A DNA stretch of 64,000 nt. Source: CBDCWO01 sp965223405 (GTDB lineage Bacteria; Bacteroidota; Bacteroidia; Chitinophagales; Saprospiraceae). Each line of letters starts with the position of its first letter. Within the stretch, counting starts at the first letter, position 1. Location: NCBI GenBank assembly GCA_965223405.1, contig CBDCWO010000006.1:2232001-2296000 (forward strand), in the 5' to 3' direction. Below the pieces are notes generated by a model that had not been told where the DNA came from, searched no databases, and worked only from the letters and a program-made list of their open reading frames with translations. The translations under genes and the position numbers were made by a program. Of the stretch, positions 42,057 to 51,957 are shown in pieces.

Positions 42057-43685
42057 ATGAAAAAATGGAATCCTGTTTTAATCTTAATATTCATACTGCC
42101 TCTATTTTCCTTTTTACAGGACCCTGGTAATAAGTTTTTCGAGATCAGCAAAAACCTGGAAATCTTTACGAATCTTTATAAAGAACTAAATCTTTACTAT
42201 GTCGACGAATTGGATCCTGCGCAACTCATGCGCACTGGTATTGATGCTATGTTGGCAGATCTAGATCCGTATACCAATTATATTTCCGAATCTCAAATTG
42301 AATCTTACCGGTTTATGGCTGAGGGAAGGTTTGAAGGTATCGGTGCGGAAACTGAAATGGTAGATCAGCTGGTGACCATTGTGAAAGTATATGAAGGTTC
42401 CCCGGCAGAAAAGGCAGAATTAAAAGTTGGAGATCAAATAGTGGCTATTGGCGGCAAATCTGTTAAGGGAAAAACAATTGATGATGTTAAAAATTTGATG
42501 AAAGGTGCCTCGGGTACTTCATTGATATTGACCATAGATCGTCCGGGAAGAGAAAAAGTCGAGGATGCCACCATTACCAGAGGTAAAATCGATGTTATTA
42601 ATGTTCCTTATTCCGGTTTACTCACCGGAGACATTGGATATATTGTATTAACTCAGTTTACTGAAAATGCCGGAAAGAATATTGGCAATGCGTATAAAAA
42701 ACTCAAAAAGGAAAATCCGGAGTTGAAAGGTGTCATCCTGGATTTACGCAGCAATCCAGGAGGGTTGTTACGAGAAGCAATTAATATCTGCAACCTGTTT
42801 ATTCCAAAAAACAAGGATGTGGTTATTACTCGTGGAAAAATTAAAGATTGGGATCGAACTTACAAAACCACTGCCAATCCGCTGGACGAAGACATACCGC
42901 TGACCGTATTGATCAATAATTCTTCTGCTTCTGCTTCTGAAATTGTCTCAGGGGTGATACAGGATTATGATCGGGGAGTAGTCATCGGACAAAGATCATT
43001 TGGTAAAGGGCTGGTGCAAAATACACGGAATATCGGATACAATTCCCGCTTGAAAATTACTACATCTAAATATTATATACCCAGTGGAAGATGCATCCAA
43101 AGCATTGAATATGCCGGCACCGAACACAAAGACATTCCCGATAGTTTGAGAGCACAGTTCAAGACTAAAAACAACAGACCCGTATTAGATGGAGGAGGTG
43201 TTACACCGGATATTCGGATTCCGGAAAAAAAACGATCTGAGTTTACTAAACAACTAATAAAAGAACATATTATCTTCAAATACGCAAATAACTATGTACT
43301 TAGTAATCCGGAAATTAGTAAACCTGAAGAATTTGTTTTTACCAATTATTCAGAATTTATCGAATTTGCTAAGTCTGAAGATTTTCATTTTGTGAGTTCT
43401 ATTTCCAAGAAAGTAAAAGATATCACCAATAGTCTTTCATCGAAAGGTTATTCCGATCAAATTAAAAGTGAATTGGAATCAGTCCACCAAAGCTTATTCA
43501 AGGAAGATATGGATAATTTTGATGACTATAAAGCTGAAATTATTTCAGAAATTGAATTGGAAATAACTAAGAGGTATTTCAATGAGGCGGAACGCATCAA
43601 ATATAAATTAAACAAGGATCCTGAGATATTGGAAGCAATTGCCGTAATAGAAGATCCGGAAAGGTATCAATCCATACTGCAATAA
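42057..43685 (+). CDS. S41 family C-terminal processing peptidase
   Basis: 542 aa exported protease. Signal anchor (LILIFILPLFSFLQD), an N-terminal helical segment with DPYTNYIS, a PDZ domain (about 90-175; GDQIVAIGGKSVKGK) and the S41 core with the serine in NNSSASASEIVSG and the lysine in SFGKGLVQ. These tail-specific proteases trim or degrade envelope proteins. The C-terminal 150 residues are helical. Confidence 0.92.
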   Translation: MKKWNPVLILIFILPLFSFLQDPGNKFFEISKNLEIFTNLYKELNLYYVDELDPAQLMRTGIDAMLADLDPYTNYISESQIESYRFMAEGRFEGIGAETEMVDQLVTIVKVYEGSPAEKAELKVGDQIVAIGGKSVKGKTIDDVKNLMKGASGTSLILTIDRPGREKVEDATITRGKIDVINVPYSGLLTGDIGYIVLTQFTENAGKNIGNAYKKLKKENPELKGVILDLRSNPGGLLREAINICNLFIPKNKDVVITRGKIKDWDRTYKTTANPLDEDIPLTVLINNSSASASEIVSGVIQDYDRGVVIGQRSFGKGLVQNTRNIGYNSRLKITTSKYYIPSGRCIQSIEYAGTEHKDIPDSLRAQFKTKNNRPVLDGGGVTPDIRIPEKKRSEFTKQLIKEHIIFKYANNYVLSNPEISKPEEFVFTNYSEFIEFAKSEDFHFVSSISKKVKDITNSLSSKGYSDQIKSELESVHQSLFKEDMDNFDDYKAEIISEIELEITKRYFNEAERIKYKLNKDPEILEAIAVIEDPERYQSILQ

Positions 43686-43690
43686 TATAA

Positions 43691-44374
43691 ATGGCGGTTA
43701 TTCCTTATATTCTGTGTCTGGAAACATCCGGTAAGTCATGTAGCGTTTGTTTATCTGCCGGTGATCGAATAATAGCTTTGCGTGAAGAAAAAGAAGCTTT
43801 TTCTCATGCAAAAGTAATTACTCTTTTGATAGAAAAAGTCCTATCTGAAGGTTCAATTAATATAAAGGAGTTAAGTGCAATTTCTCTTAGTGCAGGACCA
43901 GGATCCTACACCTCTTTGAGAGTTGGTAGTTCCGTTGCCAAGGCTATTTGTTTTGCAATGAATGTTCCCCTTATTGCAATACCTACTTTAGAGATAATAG
44001 CGGATTCTACGCAGTACCCTGCAAAGTATATAATCAGCACGATCAATGCCAGGCGTGGAAATTTATATTGGGGTATATACGATAAATATCATGAATTGGT
44101 ACCAACCACTTTTTCCTCGTCAAATGAATTTCTAAAAGAGATCAATAATTGGAATGAAAAAGACATCAGGCTGACAGGAAGCGGCCTTCAAGCTTTCCAA
44201 CAAACAGAGATTCCAGACATTCCGGTAATACAATCCACATTAAATGCTGGTGATATGGTTTCAAAAAGCTTTGACAAGTATCGTGATCAAAAATGGGAAG
44301 AATTAATTCCATATAGGCCAATGTATATTAGGCCACCACACATAACAACACCCAAGAAAACGCTGCTTTCATAA
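43691..44374 (+). CDS. tsaB: tRNA threonylcarbamoyladenosine protein TsaB
   Basis: 227 aa with the ASKHA-fold N-terminus (ILCLETSGKSCSVCL) and SLSAGPGSYTSLRVG. TsaB dimerises with TsaD and helps attach threonylcarbamoyl to A37 of tRNAs that read ANN codons. Starts 5 bp after the S41 peptidase stop. Confidence 0.92.
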   Translation: MAVIPYILCLETSGKSCSVCLSAGDRIIALREEKEAFSHAKVITLLIEKVLSEGSINIKELSAISLSAGPGSYTSLRVGSSVAKAICFAMNVPLIAIPTLEIIADSTQYPAKYIISTINARRGNLYWGIYDKYHELVPTTFSSSNEFLKEINNWNEKDIRLTGSGLQAFQQTEIPDIPVIQSTLNAGDMVSKSFDKYRDQKWEELIPYRPMYIRPPHITTPKKTLLS

Positions 44375-44509
44375 CACATATGTAACAATTTCATATTGAT
44401 GAATGTTATATATAGACAGTTATAGTTTAAAAATAATCCTAATAAGTGAGTTTGGTACAGTTTTGGTTGCAACTATAACATAGATTCCTTGACTGTAAAA
44501 CCAATTCGT

Positions 44510-44848
44510 ATGAAAAAGCAAAAGAACGAAATTATTACACTTAAAAAGGGGGGTAAGGAGATCCAATTGGATTATGCGGATCTTAGAAAAGCAGTGTTAG
44601 TCCTCCGGGCAGTAAACCACAAGCTACGACAGAGAATCATAGATTTATTAGAGGAAAACGATTCTATGACAGTTACCGACATTTATATTAAGTTAAGGCT
44701 AGAACAGTCGGTAGCATCTCAGCATTTAGCAATATTACGTCGAGCGGGTGTGGTTACTACTGATCGCCAAGGAAAATTCATTTACTATCGCATAGATCGA
44801 GATAGATTAGCTCAAATATCGCGTTTAGTAGAAGAGTTAGCCAATTAA
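44510..44848 (+). CDS. ArsR-like winged-helix regulator 1
   Basis: 112 aa from ATG 44510; a TTG at 44489 is the alternative. Winged helix with NHKLRQRIIDLLEEND, recognition helix EQSVASQHLAILRRAGVV and wing TDRQGKFIYYRID. No metal-binding cysteine motif (no CVC), so it probably senses something other than metal. It is a paralogue of the next gene. Confidence 0.85.
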   Translation: MKKQKNEIITLKKGGKEIQLDYADLRKAVLVLRAVNHKLRQRIIDLLEENDSMTVTDIYIKLRLEQSVASQHLAILRRAGVVTTDRQGKFIYYRIDRDRLAQISRLVEELAN

Positions 44849-45066
44849 ACTATCAATTTAATTCAATTTTTATAATTATTTGAATTAGAGAACTTTACAA
44901 TTTAAAATTTTGTGGAAATTTGAGAGCTAAAATACAATAGGGTATACAATTTTACTTCAATTGTTTATAAATTGTATTTTTTTTTAATGTTTTTTTGATT
45001 ATTTCAGCATTTATACCCATATTTGCTTGAGCTAGACAATTAATTCTCAAAATTTAAAACTACAAA

Positions 45067-45372
45067 ATGAGAAAGACTAAGGTTACGTTTAACAACGAGA
45101 AACTCCAGATTTCTTCGGAAATCTTGAGGGCTCTAGCCCATCCCTTACGTCTTCGCATTCTCGAATTTATAGATCTTAAAGGCACCACAAATGTAAATAA
45201 GATTTATAATTACCTTAAGATAGAACAATCAATCACTTCACAACATTTGAAAGTGCTGCGATTGGCGGGGATAGTGAAACAAAAGAAAGACGGTAAGTTT
45301 ATTCATTATTCGATTGAATATTCTCTCGTCGATCAGGCAGTAAATGCGATCAACAACTATTTAGAAAAATGA
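45067..45372 (+). CDS. ArsR-like winged-helix regulator 2
   Basis: 101 aa. LAHPLRLRILEFIDLKG, recognition helix EQSITSQHLKVLRLAGIV and KKDGKFIHYSIE align directly with regulator 1. Also without cysteines for metal. A 218-bp gap rich in A/T and T-runs separates them, long enough for its own promoter. The pair likely arose by tandem duplication. Confidence 0.85.
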   Translation: MRKTKVTFNNEKLQISSEILRALAHPLRLRILEFIDLKGTTNVNKIYNYLKIEQSITSQHLKVLRLAGIVKQKKDGKFIHYSIEYSLVDQAVNAINNYLEK

Positions 45373-45376
45373 TTTT

Positions 45377-45412
45377 GACCACCCTATTTTTAGAAAGGGT
45401 GGTCTTTTTTTT
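45377..45412 (+). terminator. Rho-independent terminator
   Basis: GACCACCCT (45377-45385) pairs with AGGGTGGTC (45396-45404), followed by eight T. It ends regulator 2 and lies only 3 bp before the DUF2147 start codon. Confidence 0.85.
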
Positions 45413-45415
45413 CCT

Positions 45416-45928
45416 ATGAACTTCAATAAGCCCCTGGTTTGGTTAATGCCACCCATTTATTATAATCACCCTCTTCTTGCCGTTGTTTATTTCTTCATAC
45501 CTAGTATATTTCCGATTCTAATCAATATTGCAATTCCTGGTCTTACATTTGGCCAATCTCCTATTGGGCTTTGGCAAACTAAAGATGATCAGACAAATGA
45601 AGTAAAATCGTACGTGGAAATCTTTCAAAAAGACTACATTTTATATGGAAAAATCAACAAACTCTTAACTGCTCCGCCGAATAAAATCTGTGATCTTTGC
45701 CCCGGTAACCGAAAAAATAAACCTTTAGTAGGAATGGTTATTCTGGAAAACCTAATCTCATATAAAAACTATTGGCGTAAAGGAACCATTCTTGACCCAG
45801 AATCCGGTAAAACCTATTCCGCTACGTTATGGTTTGAAAATGATCCGGATATCTTATTTGTGCGCGGTAAACACTGGACAGGTTTATATCGAACTCAACA
45901 GTGGTCTCGCATCAAAACAAATAAATAA
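45416..45928 (+). CDS. DUF2147 family protein
   Basis: 170 aa from ATG 45416, or from an internal ATG at 45446 if the immediately preceding terminator excludes the first. Long hydrophobic N-terminus, then the DUF2147 core: IGLWQTKDD, SYVEIFQ, YGKINKLL, DLCPGN, GTILDPESGKTYSATLW, VRGKHWTGLYRTQQW. Periplasmic beta-sandwich family of unknown function. Confidence 0.82.
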   Translation: MNFNKPLVWLMPPIYYNHPLLAVVYFFIPSIFPILINIAIPGLTFGQSPIGLWQTKDDQTNEVKSYVEIFQKDYILYGKINKLLTAPPNKICDLCPGNRKNKPLVGMVILENLISYKNYWRKGTILDPESGKTYSATLWFENDPDILFVRGKHWTGLYRTQQWSRIKTNK

Positions 45929-46009
45929 ATTTGTTCCCATACAATATTTTTGCACATACACAAGTTTAGATAATACTATTTATTGATTTCATAAAAAATA
46001 AATTAGTGT

Positions 46010-46246
46010 ATGAAGCATTCTTTTACTCAAAATGATTTAATTCGTTATCTGTACAATGAAACCAGCACTGAAGAACGATTAGCTTTAGAAGAAGTACTCC
46101 AGGAAGATTATGCCTTGAATATGAAATATCAGGAGCTAGCCGGTGGGTATCAATTATTACCTAAAGTTACTTATCGACCAAAATTATCAAGTATTGATAA
46201 AATACTTAAATACAGCATAAAGCAGGTTGAGCCTATCAGTGTATAA
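46010..46246 (+). CDS. Small hypothetical protein, anti-sigma-like N-terminus
   Basis: 78 aa. The start (FTQNDLIRYLYNETSTEERL) resembles the N-terminal helical segment of Bacteroidota anti-sigma and zinc-finger-like proteins, but there is no HxxxCxxC motif or transmembrane helix. A sharp terminator follows. Function unknown. Confidence 0.6.
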   Translation: MKHSFTQNDLIRYLYNETSTEERLALEEVLQEDYALNMKYQELAGGYQLLPKVTYRPKLSSIDKILKYSIKQVEPISV

Positions 46247-46265
46247 GGTATCATTCTAACGACAT

Positions 46266-46299
46266 AAAAAACCCTTCATGAATTCATGAGGGGTTTTTT
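46266..46299. terminator. Bidirectional terminator
   Basis: AAAAAACCC-TCATGA and TCATGA-GGGTTTTTT form a long near-perfect palindrome between the small gene and recA. Confidence 0.85.
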
Positions 46300-46359
46300 A
46301 TTTTACTACCGGTAATTATATTACTTTCGTTATAATATTAAACTTATAAATATATTCTT

Positions 46360-47391
46360 ATGGCATCAGACAGAGAACAAAAACTCAAATCTTTAAAAAC
46401 TACTGTCGATAAACTGGAAAAGACCTATGGTAAAGGTACGGTGATGATGCTTGGAGACAAAAAAGTTGTCGAGGTTGATACCATTAGCACTGGATCACTT
46501 GGTTTGGATATTGCCCTAGGTGTAGGTGGATTGGCAAGAGGTCGGGTAATAGAAATTTACGGACCTGAGTCTTCGGGAAAAACCACTTTGGCTATTCATG
46601 CCATTGCCGAATGTCAGAAAAAAGGAGGCATTGCAGCATTTATCGATGCAGAACATGCATTTGACCGATTTTATGCCGAAGCCTTAGGAGTAGATGTTGA
46701 AAACCTGCTCATTTCACAACCAGATCATGGAGAACAAGCGTTAGAGATCGCAGAAAATTTGATTCGATCCGGAGCGATAGATATTTTGGTAATTGATTCG
46801 GTCGCCGCATTAGTACCGAGAAGTGAAATAGAAGGAGAAATGGGAGACTCGAAAATGGGCTTACAAGCGAGATTGATGTCCCAGGCAATGAGAAAACTCA
46901 CTGCTTCGATCGGTAAAACCGGATGTTGTTGCATATTCATCAATCAATTGCGCGAAAAAATCGGAGTATTGTTTGGAAATCCGGAAACTACAACTGGTGG
47001 AAATGCCTTGAAATTTTACGCCTCCATGAGATTGGATATCCGGCGTTCCGGTGCGGCGATCAAAAACCGTGATGGGAATATTGTGGGAAATACTGTGAAA
47101 GTAAAAGTGGTTAAGAATAAACTTGCTCCTCCATTTAAAGTAGCCGTATTTGATATTACTTATGGAAAAGGTATTTCAAAATCAGGAGAAATTGTTGATT
47201 TAGGATCTGAATTGGATATTATTCAGAAAAGTGGATCATGGTATAGTTATGAAGGAACTAAAATTGCCCAAGGACGAGATGCGGCTAAACAATTTATGGA
47301 AGACAATGAAGAGGTAGCGCAGGAAATTGAAGATAAGATCAAAGCACGTTTCAGTGGAATATTAGCACCAAGTCCTAGCACCGGTAAATAA
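46360..47391 (+). CDS. recA: Recombinase RecA
   Basis: 343 aa, normal size. Walker A GPESSGKTTL, LVIDSVAALVPRSE, loop 1 region GDSKMGLQARLMSQAMRKL and loop 2 INQLREKIGVLFGNPETTTG are all intact. Drives homologous recombination and SOS induction. No clear LexA-type box is visible upstream. Confidence 0.97.
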   Translation: MASDREQKLKSLKTTVDKLEKTYGKGTVMMLGDKKVVEVDTISTGSLGLDIALGVGGLARGRVIEIYGPESSGKTTLAIHAIAECQKKGGIAAFIDAEHAFDRFYAEALGVDVENLLISQPDHGEQALEIAENLIRSGAIDILVIDSVAALVPRSEIEGEMGDSKMGLQARLMSQAMRKLTASIGKTGCCCIFINQLREKIGVLFGNPETTTGGNALKFYASMRLDIRRSGAAIKNRDGNIVGNTVKVKVVKNKLAPPFKVAVFDITYGKGISKSGEIVDLGSELDIIQKSGSWYSYEGTKIAQGRDAAKQFMEDNEEVAQEIEDKIKARFSGILAPSPSTGK

Positions 47392-47421
47392 TTCCGGAAA
47401 GCTATTTTAATATCTAATTAC

Positions 47422-48018
47422 TCACTTCCACTCTAAGGTGGAGATAATGTGAAATATATCCTTTTCTATAAATTCAGCAATAGGTTGGATGGAATCCGGA
47501 TTGACCTTACTGTAAAAATATAAAGATCCTTTGAGAAAATGGTTTGTACTGTCCGTTAAGAAAAATTGTACCGGAGAGGCGGCGGGTCCATCAAATTTAA
47601 ATATCAATCCTCCCGTGCCATCTTTACGTGAGATGACTTGTTCGTCGCTAAAATTTGAGCGATAATTAACTTTATCAACCATTGAAAATGCATCGTTAAT
47701 GAATTGATTGAGCTGCTTAGTATTATTTATTGGTAAATAACTACAATGAATACGACCATTGAATGGCTCAATAAAAATATCAAACCAGCAGTCTGATGTA
47801 GCTTCTTGTTGAGGGATGTTTTTGTCTATTTCAGCATATCCAGGGTATTCAAAGATCACTGAACATTCCGGATCATTAAATACTTGATAAGATTTTGAAG
47901 GAAATTCTACCTTAGGATATGATCGGGGCTTAGGAGTATAGACGGTTTCTTGATTACAACTTATAACAATTAGAAAAAGAAGAAGTATTCCTAGTATCGT
48001 TACTGCCCTGTTCTTCAT
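47422..48018 (-). CDS. gldD: Gliding motility lipoprotein GldD
   Basis: 198 aa lipoprotein with lipobox LIVISC (cysteine at 21), then PKPRSYPKVEFP and ECSVIFEYPGYAEID, typical of GldD, which is needed for gliding and T9SS function in Bacteroidota. Overlaps the gldE stop by 4 bases in the usual mutY-ssb-gldE-gldD order. Confidence 0.9.
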   Translation of the reverse strand: MKNRAVTILGILLLFLIVISCNQETVYTPKPRSYPKVEFPSKSYQVFNDPECSVIFEYPGYAEIDKNIPQQEATSDCWFDIFIEPFNGRIHCSYLPINNTKQLNQFINDAFSMVDKVNYRSNFSDEQVISRKDGTGGLIFKFDGPAASPVQFFLTDSTNHFLKGSLYFYSKVNPDSIQPIAEFIEKDIFHIISTLEWK

Positions 48019-49421
48019 GTGGTCATTAGACTTAATTGAATTTTTTCAATCCTGCGTTTACTCACCGATAAGACCTTTAACCTGAATGCCGGAGTAGTTA
48101 TCTCACGGTTAATTTTGGGCATTTGTCCGGTTACTTGTAATATCAGTCCTGCTAATGTATCCGCATCACCGCGCATGGGATCAATATCGGTGGTATCAAC
48201 ACCTACTATTCTACAAGCATCATTAAGCATAGTCCTTCCTTCAAAAATAAAATTGTTATCATCAACCTGAATAAATTCCACCTCCTCTTTATCATCAAAT
48301 TCATCCTTTATTTCACCGATTACCTCTTCCATTATATCCTCCAAGGTTACCAGACCGGTGGTTCCTCCATACTCATCTACGACTATGGCCATATGCATTT
48401 TTTTCTCTTGAAATTCCTTCAGTAATTCATTGATCTTTTTGGATTCGGGAGCATAAAGAACTTCATCTCTAATCATATCTTGCCAGGCATAATCGGGAGA
48501 GTTTCCCAAAACTGTGAGTAGATCTTTTACATACAAAATCCCAATAATGTGGTCAAAATCTTCGCGATATACCGGTATTCTTGAATAGCCGCTTTCCTTA
48601 ACGGTCTTTATTAATTCTTTAAAAGATATAGATTCATCAATTGCAATTACATCCAGCCTGGATTTCATGATATGAGTAACAGTAACTTCTGAAAACTTGA
48701 TGATGCTTTTTAACATGTCAATCTCTTCTTCGTAGTTTTTATCTTGACGAACGGTGAGTTCAATGGCATGATCCAGATCTTCTTTAATCGAAAGATTTTG
48801 ATTTCTGGCGAGTCTCTTTTCCAGATTCTTGGACCAGGACACAAATAAGTTCGAAATAGGATGAAAAATACGATCCATTATAAGCAATGGGGCGGACATC
48901 ATTTTGGCCAGAGAGATGTTGTGAATATTCGCATATATTTTGGGAGATATTTCTCCAAATATGACGAGAAGAAATGTAACGCCAAGGATAGTTACTAAGA
49001 ATTGGACAACCGTAACTACTGAGGCATTGGATATAGTAATAGAAGCATTGGCAAACAGGCCTGTAATTTGATTCGCAATATTCTCGGCTACTTCTTCAGG
49101 AAAAAGCTGTTTCGTGACGTAGTTGGACAGCAAAACAATGGCAATGTTGATAAAGTTATTGCCAATTAGAATGGTAGCCAATAATTTTCTCGGTTTTTCA
49201 GTAAGTTGACCGATGCGCTTTCCAGCTGGAGTATTCTCTTTAGCAATGGATCTTAAGTCTGCAGGAGTCAATGAAAAATAGGCAATTTCAGATCCGGATA
49301 CCAGCGCCGACCCTATTAATAGGATCAGTACTAAGGCAATAATCACAAATACCATGGGTTGAACTGCCAGCCAGAAAAAAGTAAGATCAAATAAAGCAGA
49401 ATCTGCCAGATCTGTTTCCAA
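48015..49421 (-). CDS. gldE: Gliding motility-associated protein GldE
   Basis: 468 aa. CNNM-type transmembrane domain (about 20-220), two CBS domains (about 235-365; MKSRLDVIAIDE, VDEYGGTTGLVTLEDIMEE) and a C-terminal CorC/HlyC domain. Supports GldD in gliding and protein secretion. Confidence 0.9.
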   Translation of the reverse strand: METDLADSALFDLTFFWLAVQPMVFVIIALVLILLIGSALVSGSEIAYFSLTPADLRSIAKENTPAGKRIGQLTEKPRKLLATILIGNNFINIAIVLLSNYVTKQLFPEEVAENIANQITGLFANASITISNASVVTVVQFLVTILGVTFLLVIFGEISPKIYANIHNISLAKMMSAPLLIMDRIFHPISNLFVSWSKNLEKRLARNQNLSIKEDLDHAIELTVRQDKNYEEEIDMLKSIIKFSEVTVTHIMKSRLDVIAIDESISFKELIKTVKESGYSRIPVYREDFDHIIGILYVKDLLTVLGNSPDYAWQDMIRDEVLYAPESKKINELLKEFQEKKMHMAIVVDEYGGTTGLVTLEDIMEEVIGEIKDEFDDKEEVEFIQVDDNNFIFEGRTMLNDACRIVGVDTTDIDPMRGDADTLAGLILQVTGQMPKINREITTPAFRLKVLSVSKRRIEKIQLSLMTT

Positions 49422-49449
49422 AATAATTAGGTTAGTTAGCTATTTCTGT

Positions 49450-49923
49450 TTAAAAAGGTAGATCGTCGTCATCAATATCAGTAATCTCCTGAGCTAATTT
49501 TTCGCTTTTCGCACTACTTGGAGCCTTAGATGGATTTGCTGTTACTATTTCATTTTCTGCTGATGGGAAGGTTTCGCTATATCCGGAACGCCCACCTTCT
49601 CTCTTCTCCAAGGACCTGAATGTCAATGCAACTACCTCGGTAACATATCGTTCTATTCCGTCTCTATCTTGATATTTTCGATGAGTCAATTTACCTTCTA
49701 CATATACCAAACTTCCCTTTTTCAAATCTCGCTCTGCACGCTCGGCCAAACCTCTCCAGACTACAATATCATGCCACTCAGTCAACGTTTGCCATTCTCC
49801 GGATTTATCCCGATATCTTTCATTAGTGGCAACTGGAAATTTTGCCACCATAGTACCACTTTCCAGTGTTCTAACCTCTGGGTCCCTACCTAAGTTGCCT
49901 ATTAAAATTACTTTGTTAATCAT
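49450..49923 (-). CDS. ssb: Single-stranded DNA-binding protein
   Basis: 157 aa OB-fold protein (NKVILIGNLGRDPEVR, LTEWHDIVVWRGLAE) with a short linker and the acidic tail DIDDDDLPF that recruits repair proteins. Overlaps mutY by 8 bases. Confidence 0.95.
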   Translation of the reverse strand: MINKVILIGNLGRDPEVRTLESGTMVAKFPVATNERYRDKSGEWQTLTEWHDIVVWRGLAERAERDLKKGSLVYVEGKLTHRKYQDRDGIERYVTEVVALTFRSLEKREGGRSGYSETFPSAENEIVTANPSKAPSSAKSEKLAQEITDIDDDDLPF

Positions 49924-51022
49924 GAAATATATATTTATTTAAATATATGAAATTATCTGATAAATAACAATCAATGATTTTTGGGAATGCAAATTTACGT
50001 AAGTTTTTAGTTTCTACGAGTTGTGTGTTCGGAATTAAATCAATTTTTTGTCTTGATTTGATGTGATGAAAAGAAATTTGCAGATTTTGATGAGATAACT
50101 TATGCAAATAAACCTGGCTGGAATAATTGATATTTCCTTGAAACCCAGGTATCTCTTGATATACCCATAACCTCAATTTTTCAGGTGATAATCCTTTTTG
50201 CTCTACCAGCGGAAAATCATAAAGTCCTTTCCATATATCCGCATTGGTTCTTTTCCGAATTAGGGTGTTACTGTCATCCTGAACAATTATATAATGAAAG
50301 TAACGGTTGGTCTTTTTCACTTTCCTTTTACTGACAGGGTATTCTTCTAGTTTTTGATTAAGATTAGCATAACATTGCTCGGAAAGTGGGCAAATCGCAC
50401 ATTGAGGATTTCGGGGAGAACAGACCGTGGCTCCCAAGTCCATGAGTGCTTGATTGTAAACTCCCGGTTGTTTTTTATCAATAAGGTTATCAGCCAAATT
50501 CTGAAATGTCTTTTTTCCACTTGCTGTGTAAGCGTTGTCCGAAATACCAAAATACCTGGAAAAAACTCTGATAACATTCCCATCAACTGCTCCCTTAGGT
50601 ATTTGATAAGCAAATGAAACTATGGCAGCTGCCGTATAAGGTCCAATACCGGGAAGCGATATCAAATCATCGTAGTTATCCGGAATAGTACCTTGGTGTT
50701 TTTGAACAATGGTGATAGCCGTCTGCCTCAAATTTCTGGCCCTGGAATAATATCCCAGCCCCTGCCATGACTTTAAAATTTCATCCTCTGAACAACTCGC
50801 AAGATCAAAAATCGTAGGATACTTTGCAATAAAATGATTGTAATAGGGGATTCCTTGATCTACTCTGGTCTGTTGTAAGATAAACTCTGAAAGAAGTATG
50901 TGATATGCGTTTTTTGATTTTTTCCAGGGAAAATCTCTTGAATTGATTTTATCCCATTGCAAAATTGACCGGGCAAAGAATCTTTGCCGTTCCTGTATAT
51001 CAGATGCTTTCAATTCGCCCAA
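49916..51022 (-). CDS. mutY: A/G-specific adenine glycosylase
   Basis: 368 aa. Helix-hairpin-helix LPGIGPYTAAAIVSFAY, catalytic glutamate in FILQQTRVDQ, aspartate in VDGNVIRVFSR, and the 4Fe-4S motif CSPRNPQCAICPLSEQC. C-terminal NUDIX-like domain reads 8-oxoguanine. Removes adenine mispaired with 8-oxoG. Confidence 0.95.
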   Translation of the reverse strand: MGELKASDIQERQRFFARSILQWDKINSRDFPWKKSKNAYHILLSEFILQQTRVDQGIPYYNHFIAKYPTIFDLASCSEDEILKSWQGLGYYSRARNLRQTAITIVQKHQGTIPDNYDDLISLPGIGPYTAAAIVSFAYQIPKGAVDGNVIRVFSRYFGISDNAYTASGKKTFQNLADNLIDKKQPGVYNQALMDLGATVCSPRNPQCAICPLSEQCYANLNQKLEEYPVSKRKVKKTNRYFHYIIVQDDSNTLIRKRTNADIWKGLYDFPLVEQKGLSPEKLRLWVYQEIPGFQGNINYSSQVYLHKLSHQNLQISFHHIKSRQKIDLIPNTQLVETKNLRKFAFPKIIDCYLSDNFIYLNKYIFHD

Positions 51023-51180
51023 TTAAAAATAGCCATTGAGTATTACGATCAGGTTGCCTTTGAACAATTATACTTTTGGATAGCTTGAATAACGATCCGA
51101 AATTTGCAATAAGAAAAATGCAAATGTTAAAATTTTACCTTTTCGAGTCGTTGAGATTGGTTAATGATTCACCACTAAAA

Positions 51181-51714
51181 TTACTTTTCCAGTCTATCCG
51201 TATATACTTTGGGATATCGCTTTTGAACTCTATTTTTTAAGGCTTTCCTGGCAAAGAAAATTCGGCTTTTCACAGTTCCCAAAGGGAGTTCAAGTTTATC
51301 AGCAATTTCTTGATATTTATAACCTACATAGTGCATTTCAAAGGGTATCCGAATACTATCATCCAATTCGGAAATCAATTGATTCAACTCTTCCATCATA
51401 ATCTCAGAATCTGCACTATTAAAGATAACGGTAGATCCTGAATTGATGTAAAACATATTATCAGTGGTGTCAATTATGGTGTTGGCTTTAACCTTTTTCC
51501 GATAATTGTTGATAAATATATTTTTCATGATAGTCATGATCCAGGCTTTAAAATTCGTTCCTGGTCTGAATTTATCTTTATTGCTTAAAGCACGAAACGC
51601 TGTCTCTTGGTATAGGTCTTGAGATTCTTCTAAATCTTTAGTAAGGTTATAAGCAAATGCATGCAAGATGCTGGTTAGTTTTAAAAGATTTACATTAAAC
51701 TCTAGTGTTGACAT
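51181..51714 (-). CDS. ECF-type RNA polymerase sigma factor
   Basis: 177 aa. Region 2 (DLEESQDLYQETAFRAL, FKAWIMTIMKNIFINNYRKK) and region 4 (IPFEMHYVGYKYQEIADKL, GTVKSRIFFARKAL). No anti-sigma gene adjacent. The 243-bp upstream gap is AT-rich with no other feature seen. Confidence 0.9.
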   Translation of the reverse strand: MSTLEFNVNLLKLTSILHAFAYNLTKDLEESQDLYQETAFRALSNKDKFRPGTNFKAWIMTIMKNIFINNYRKKVKANTIIDTTDNMFYINSGSTVIFNSADSEIMMEELNQLISELDDSIRIPFEMHYVGYKYQEIADKLELPLGTVKSRIFFARKALKNRVQKRYPKVYTDRLEK

Positions 51715-51957
51715 GGTTTATTTTTTTATTTGTTTAACAAAAATATTAAATAATTAAACAAAAACCAATAAAATGGTTGATCATTTTGCATAGTAAAGTT
51801 AAACAAACTCATGATGTTACTTTGTCAATAAGCTGACATTTGCAAATATATAGTCATAACTTATTGATATTGTGTATTCTATAAAAATGTATTTATCCGC
51901 GTCAATTTATATACTTTCAAGATTGTCTGAAAGTATTTAACAAATAATTAACAGGAA

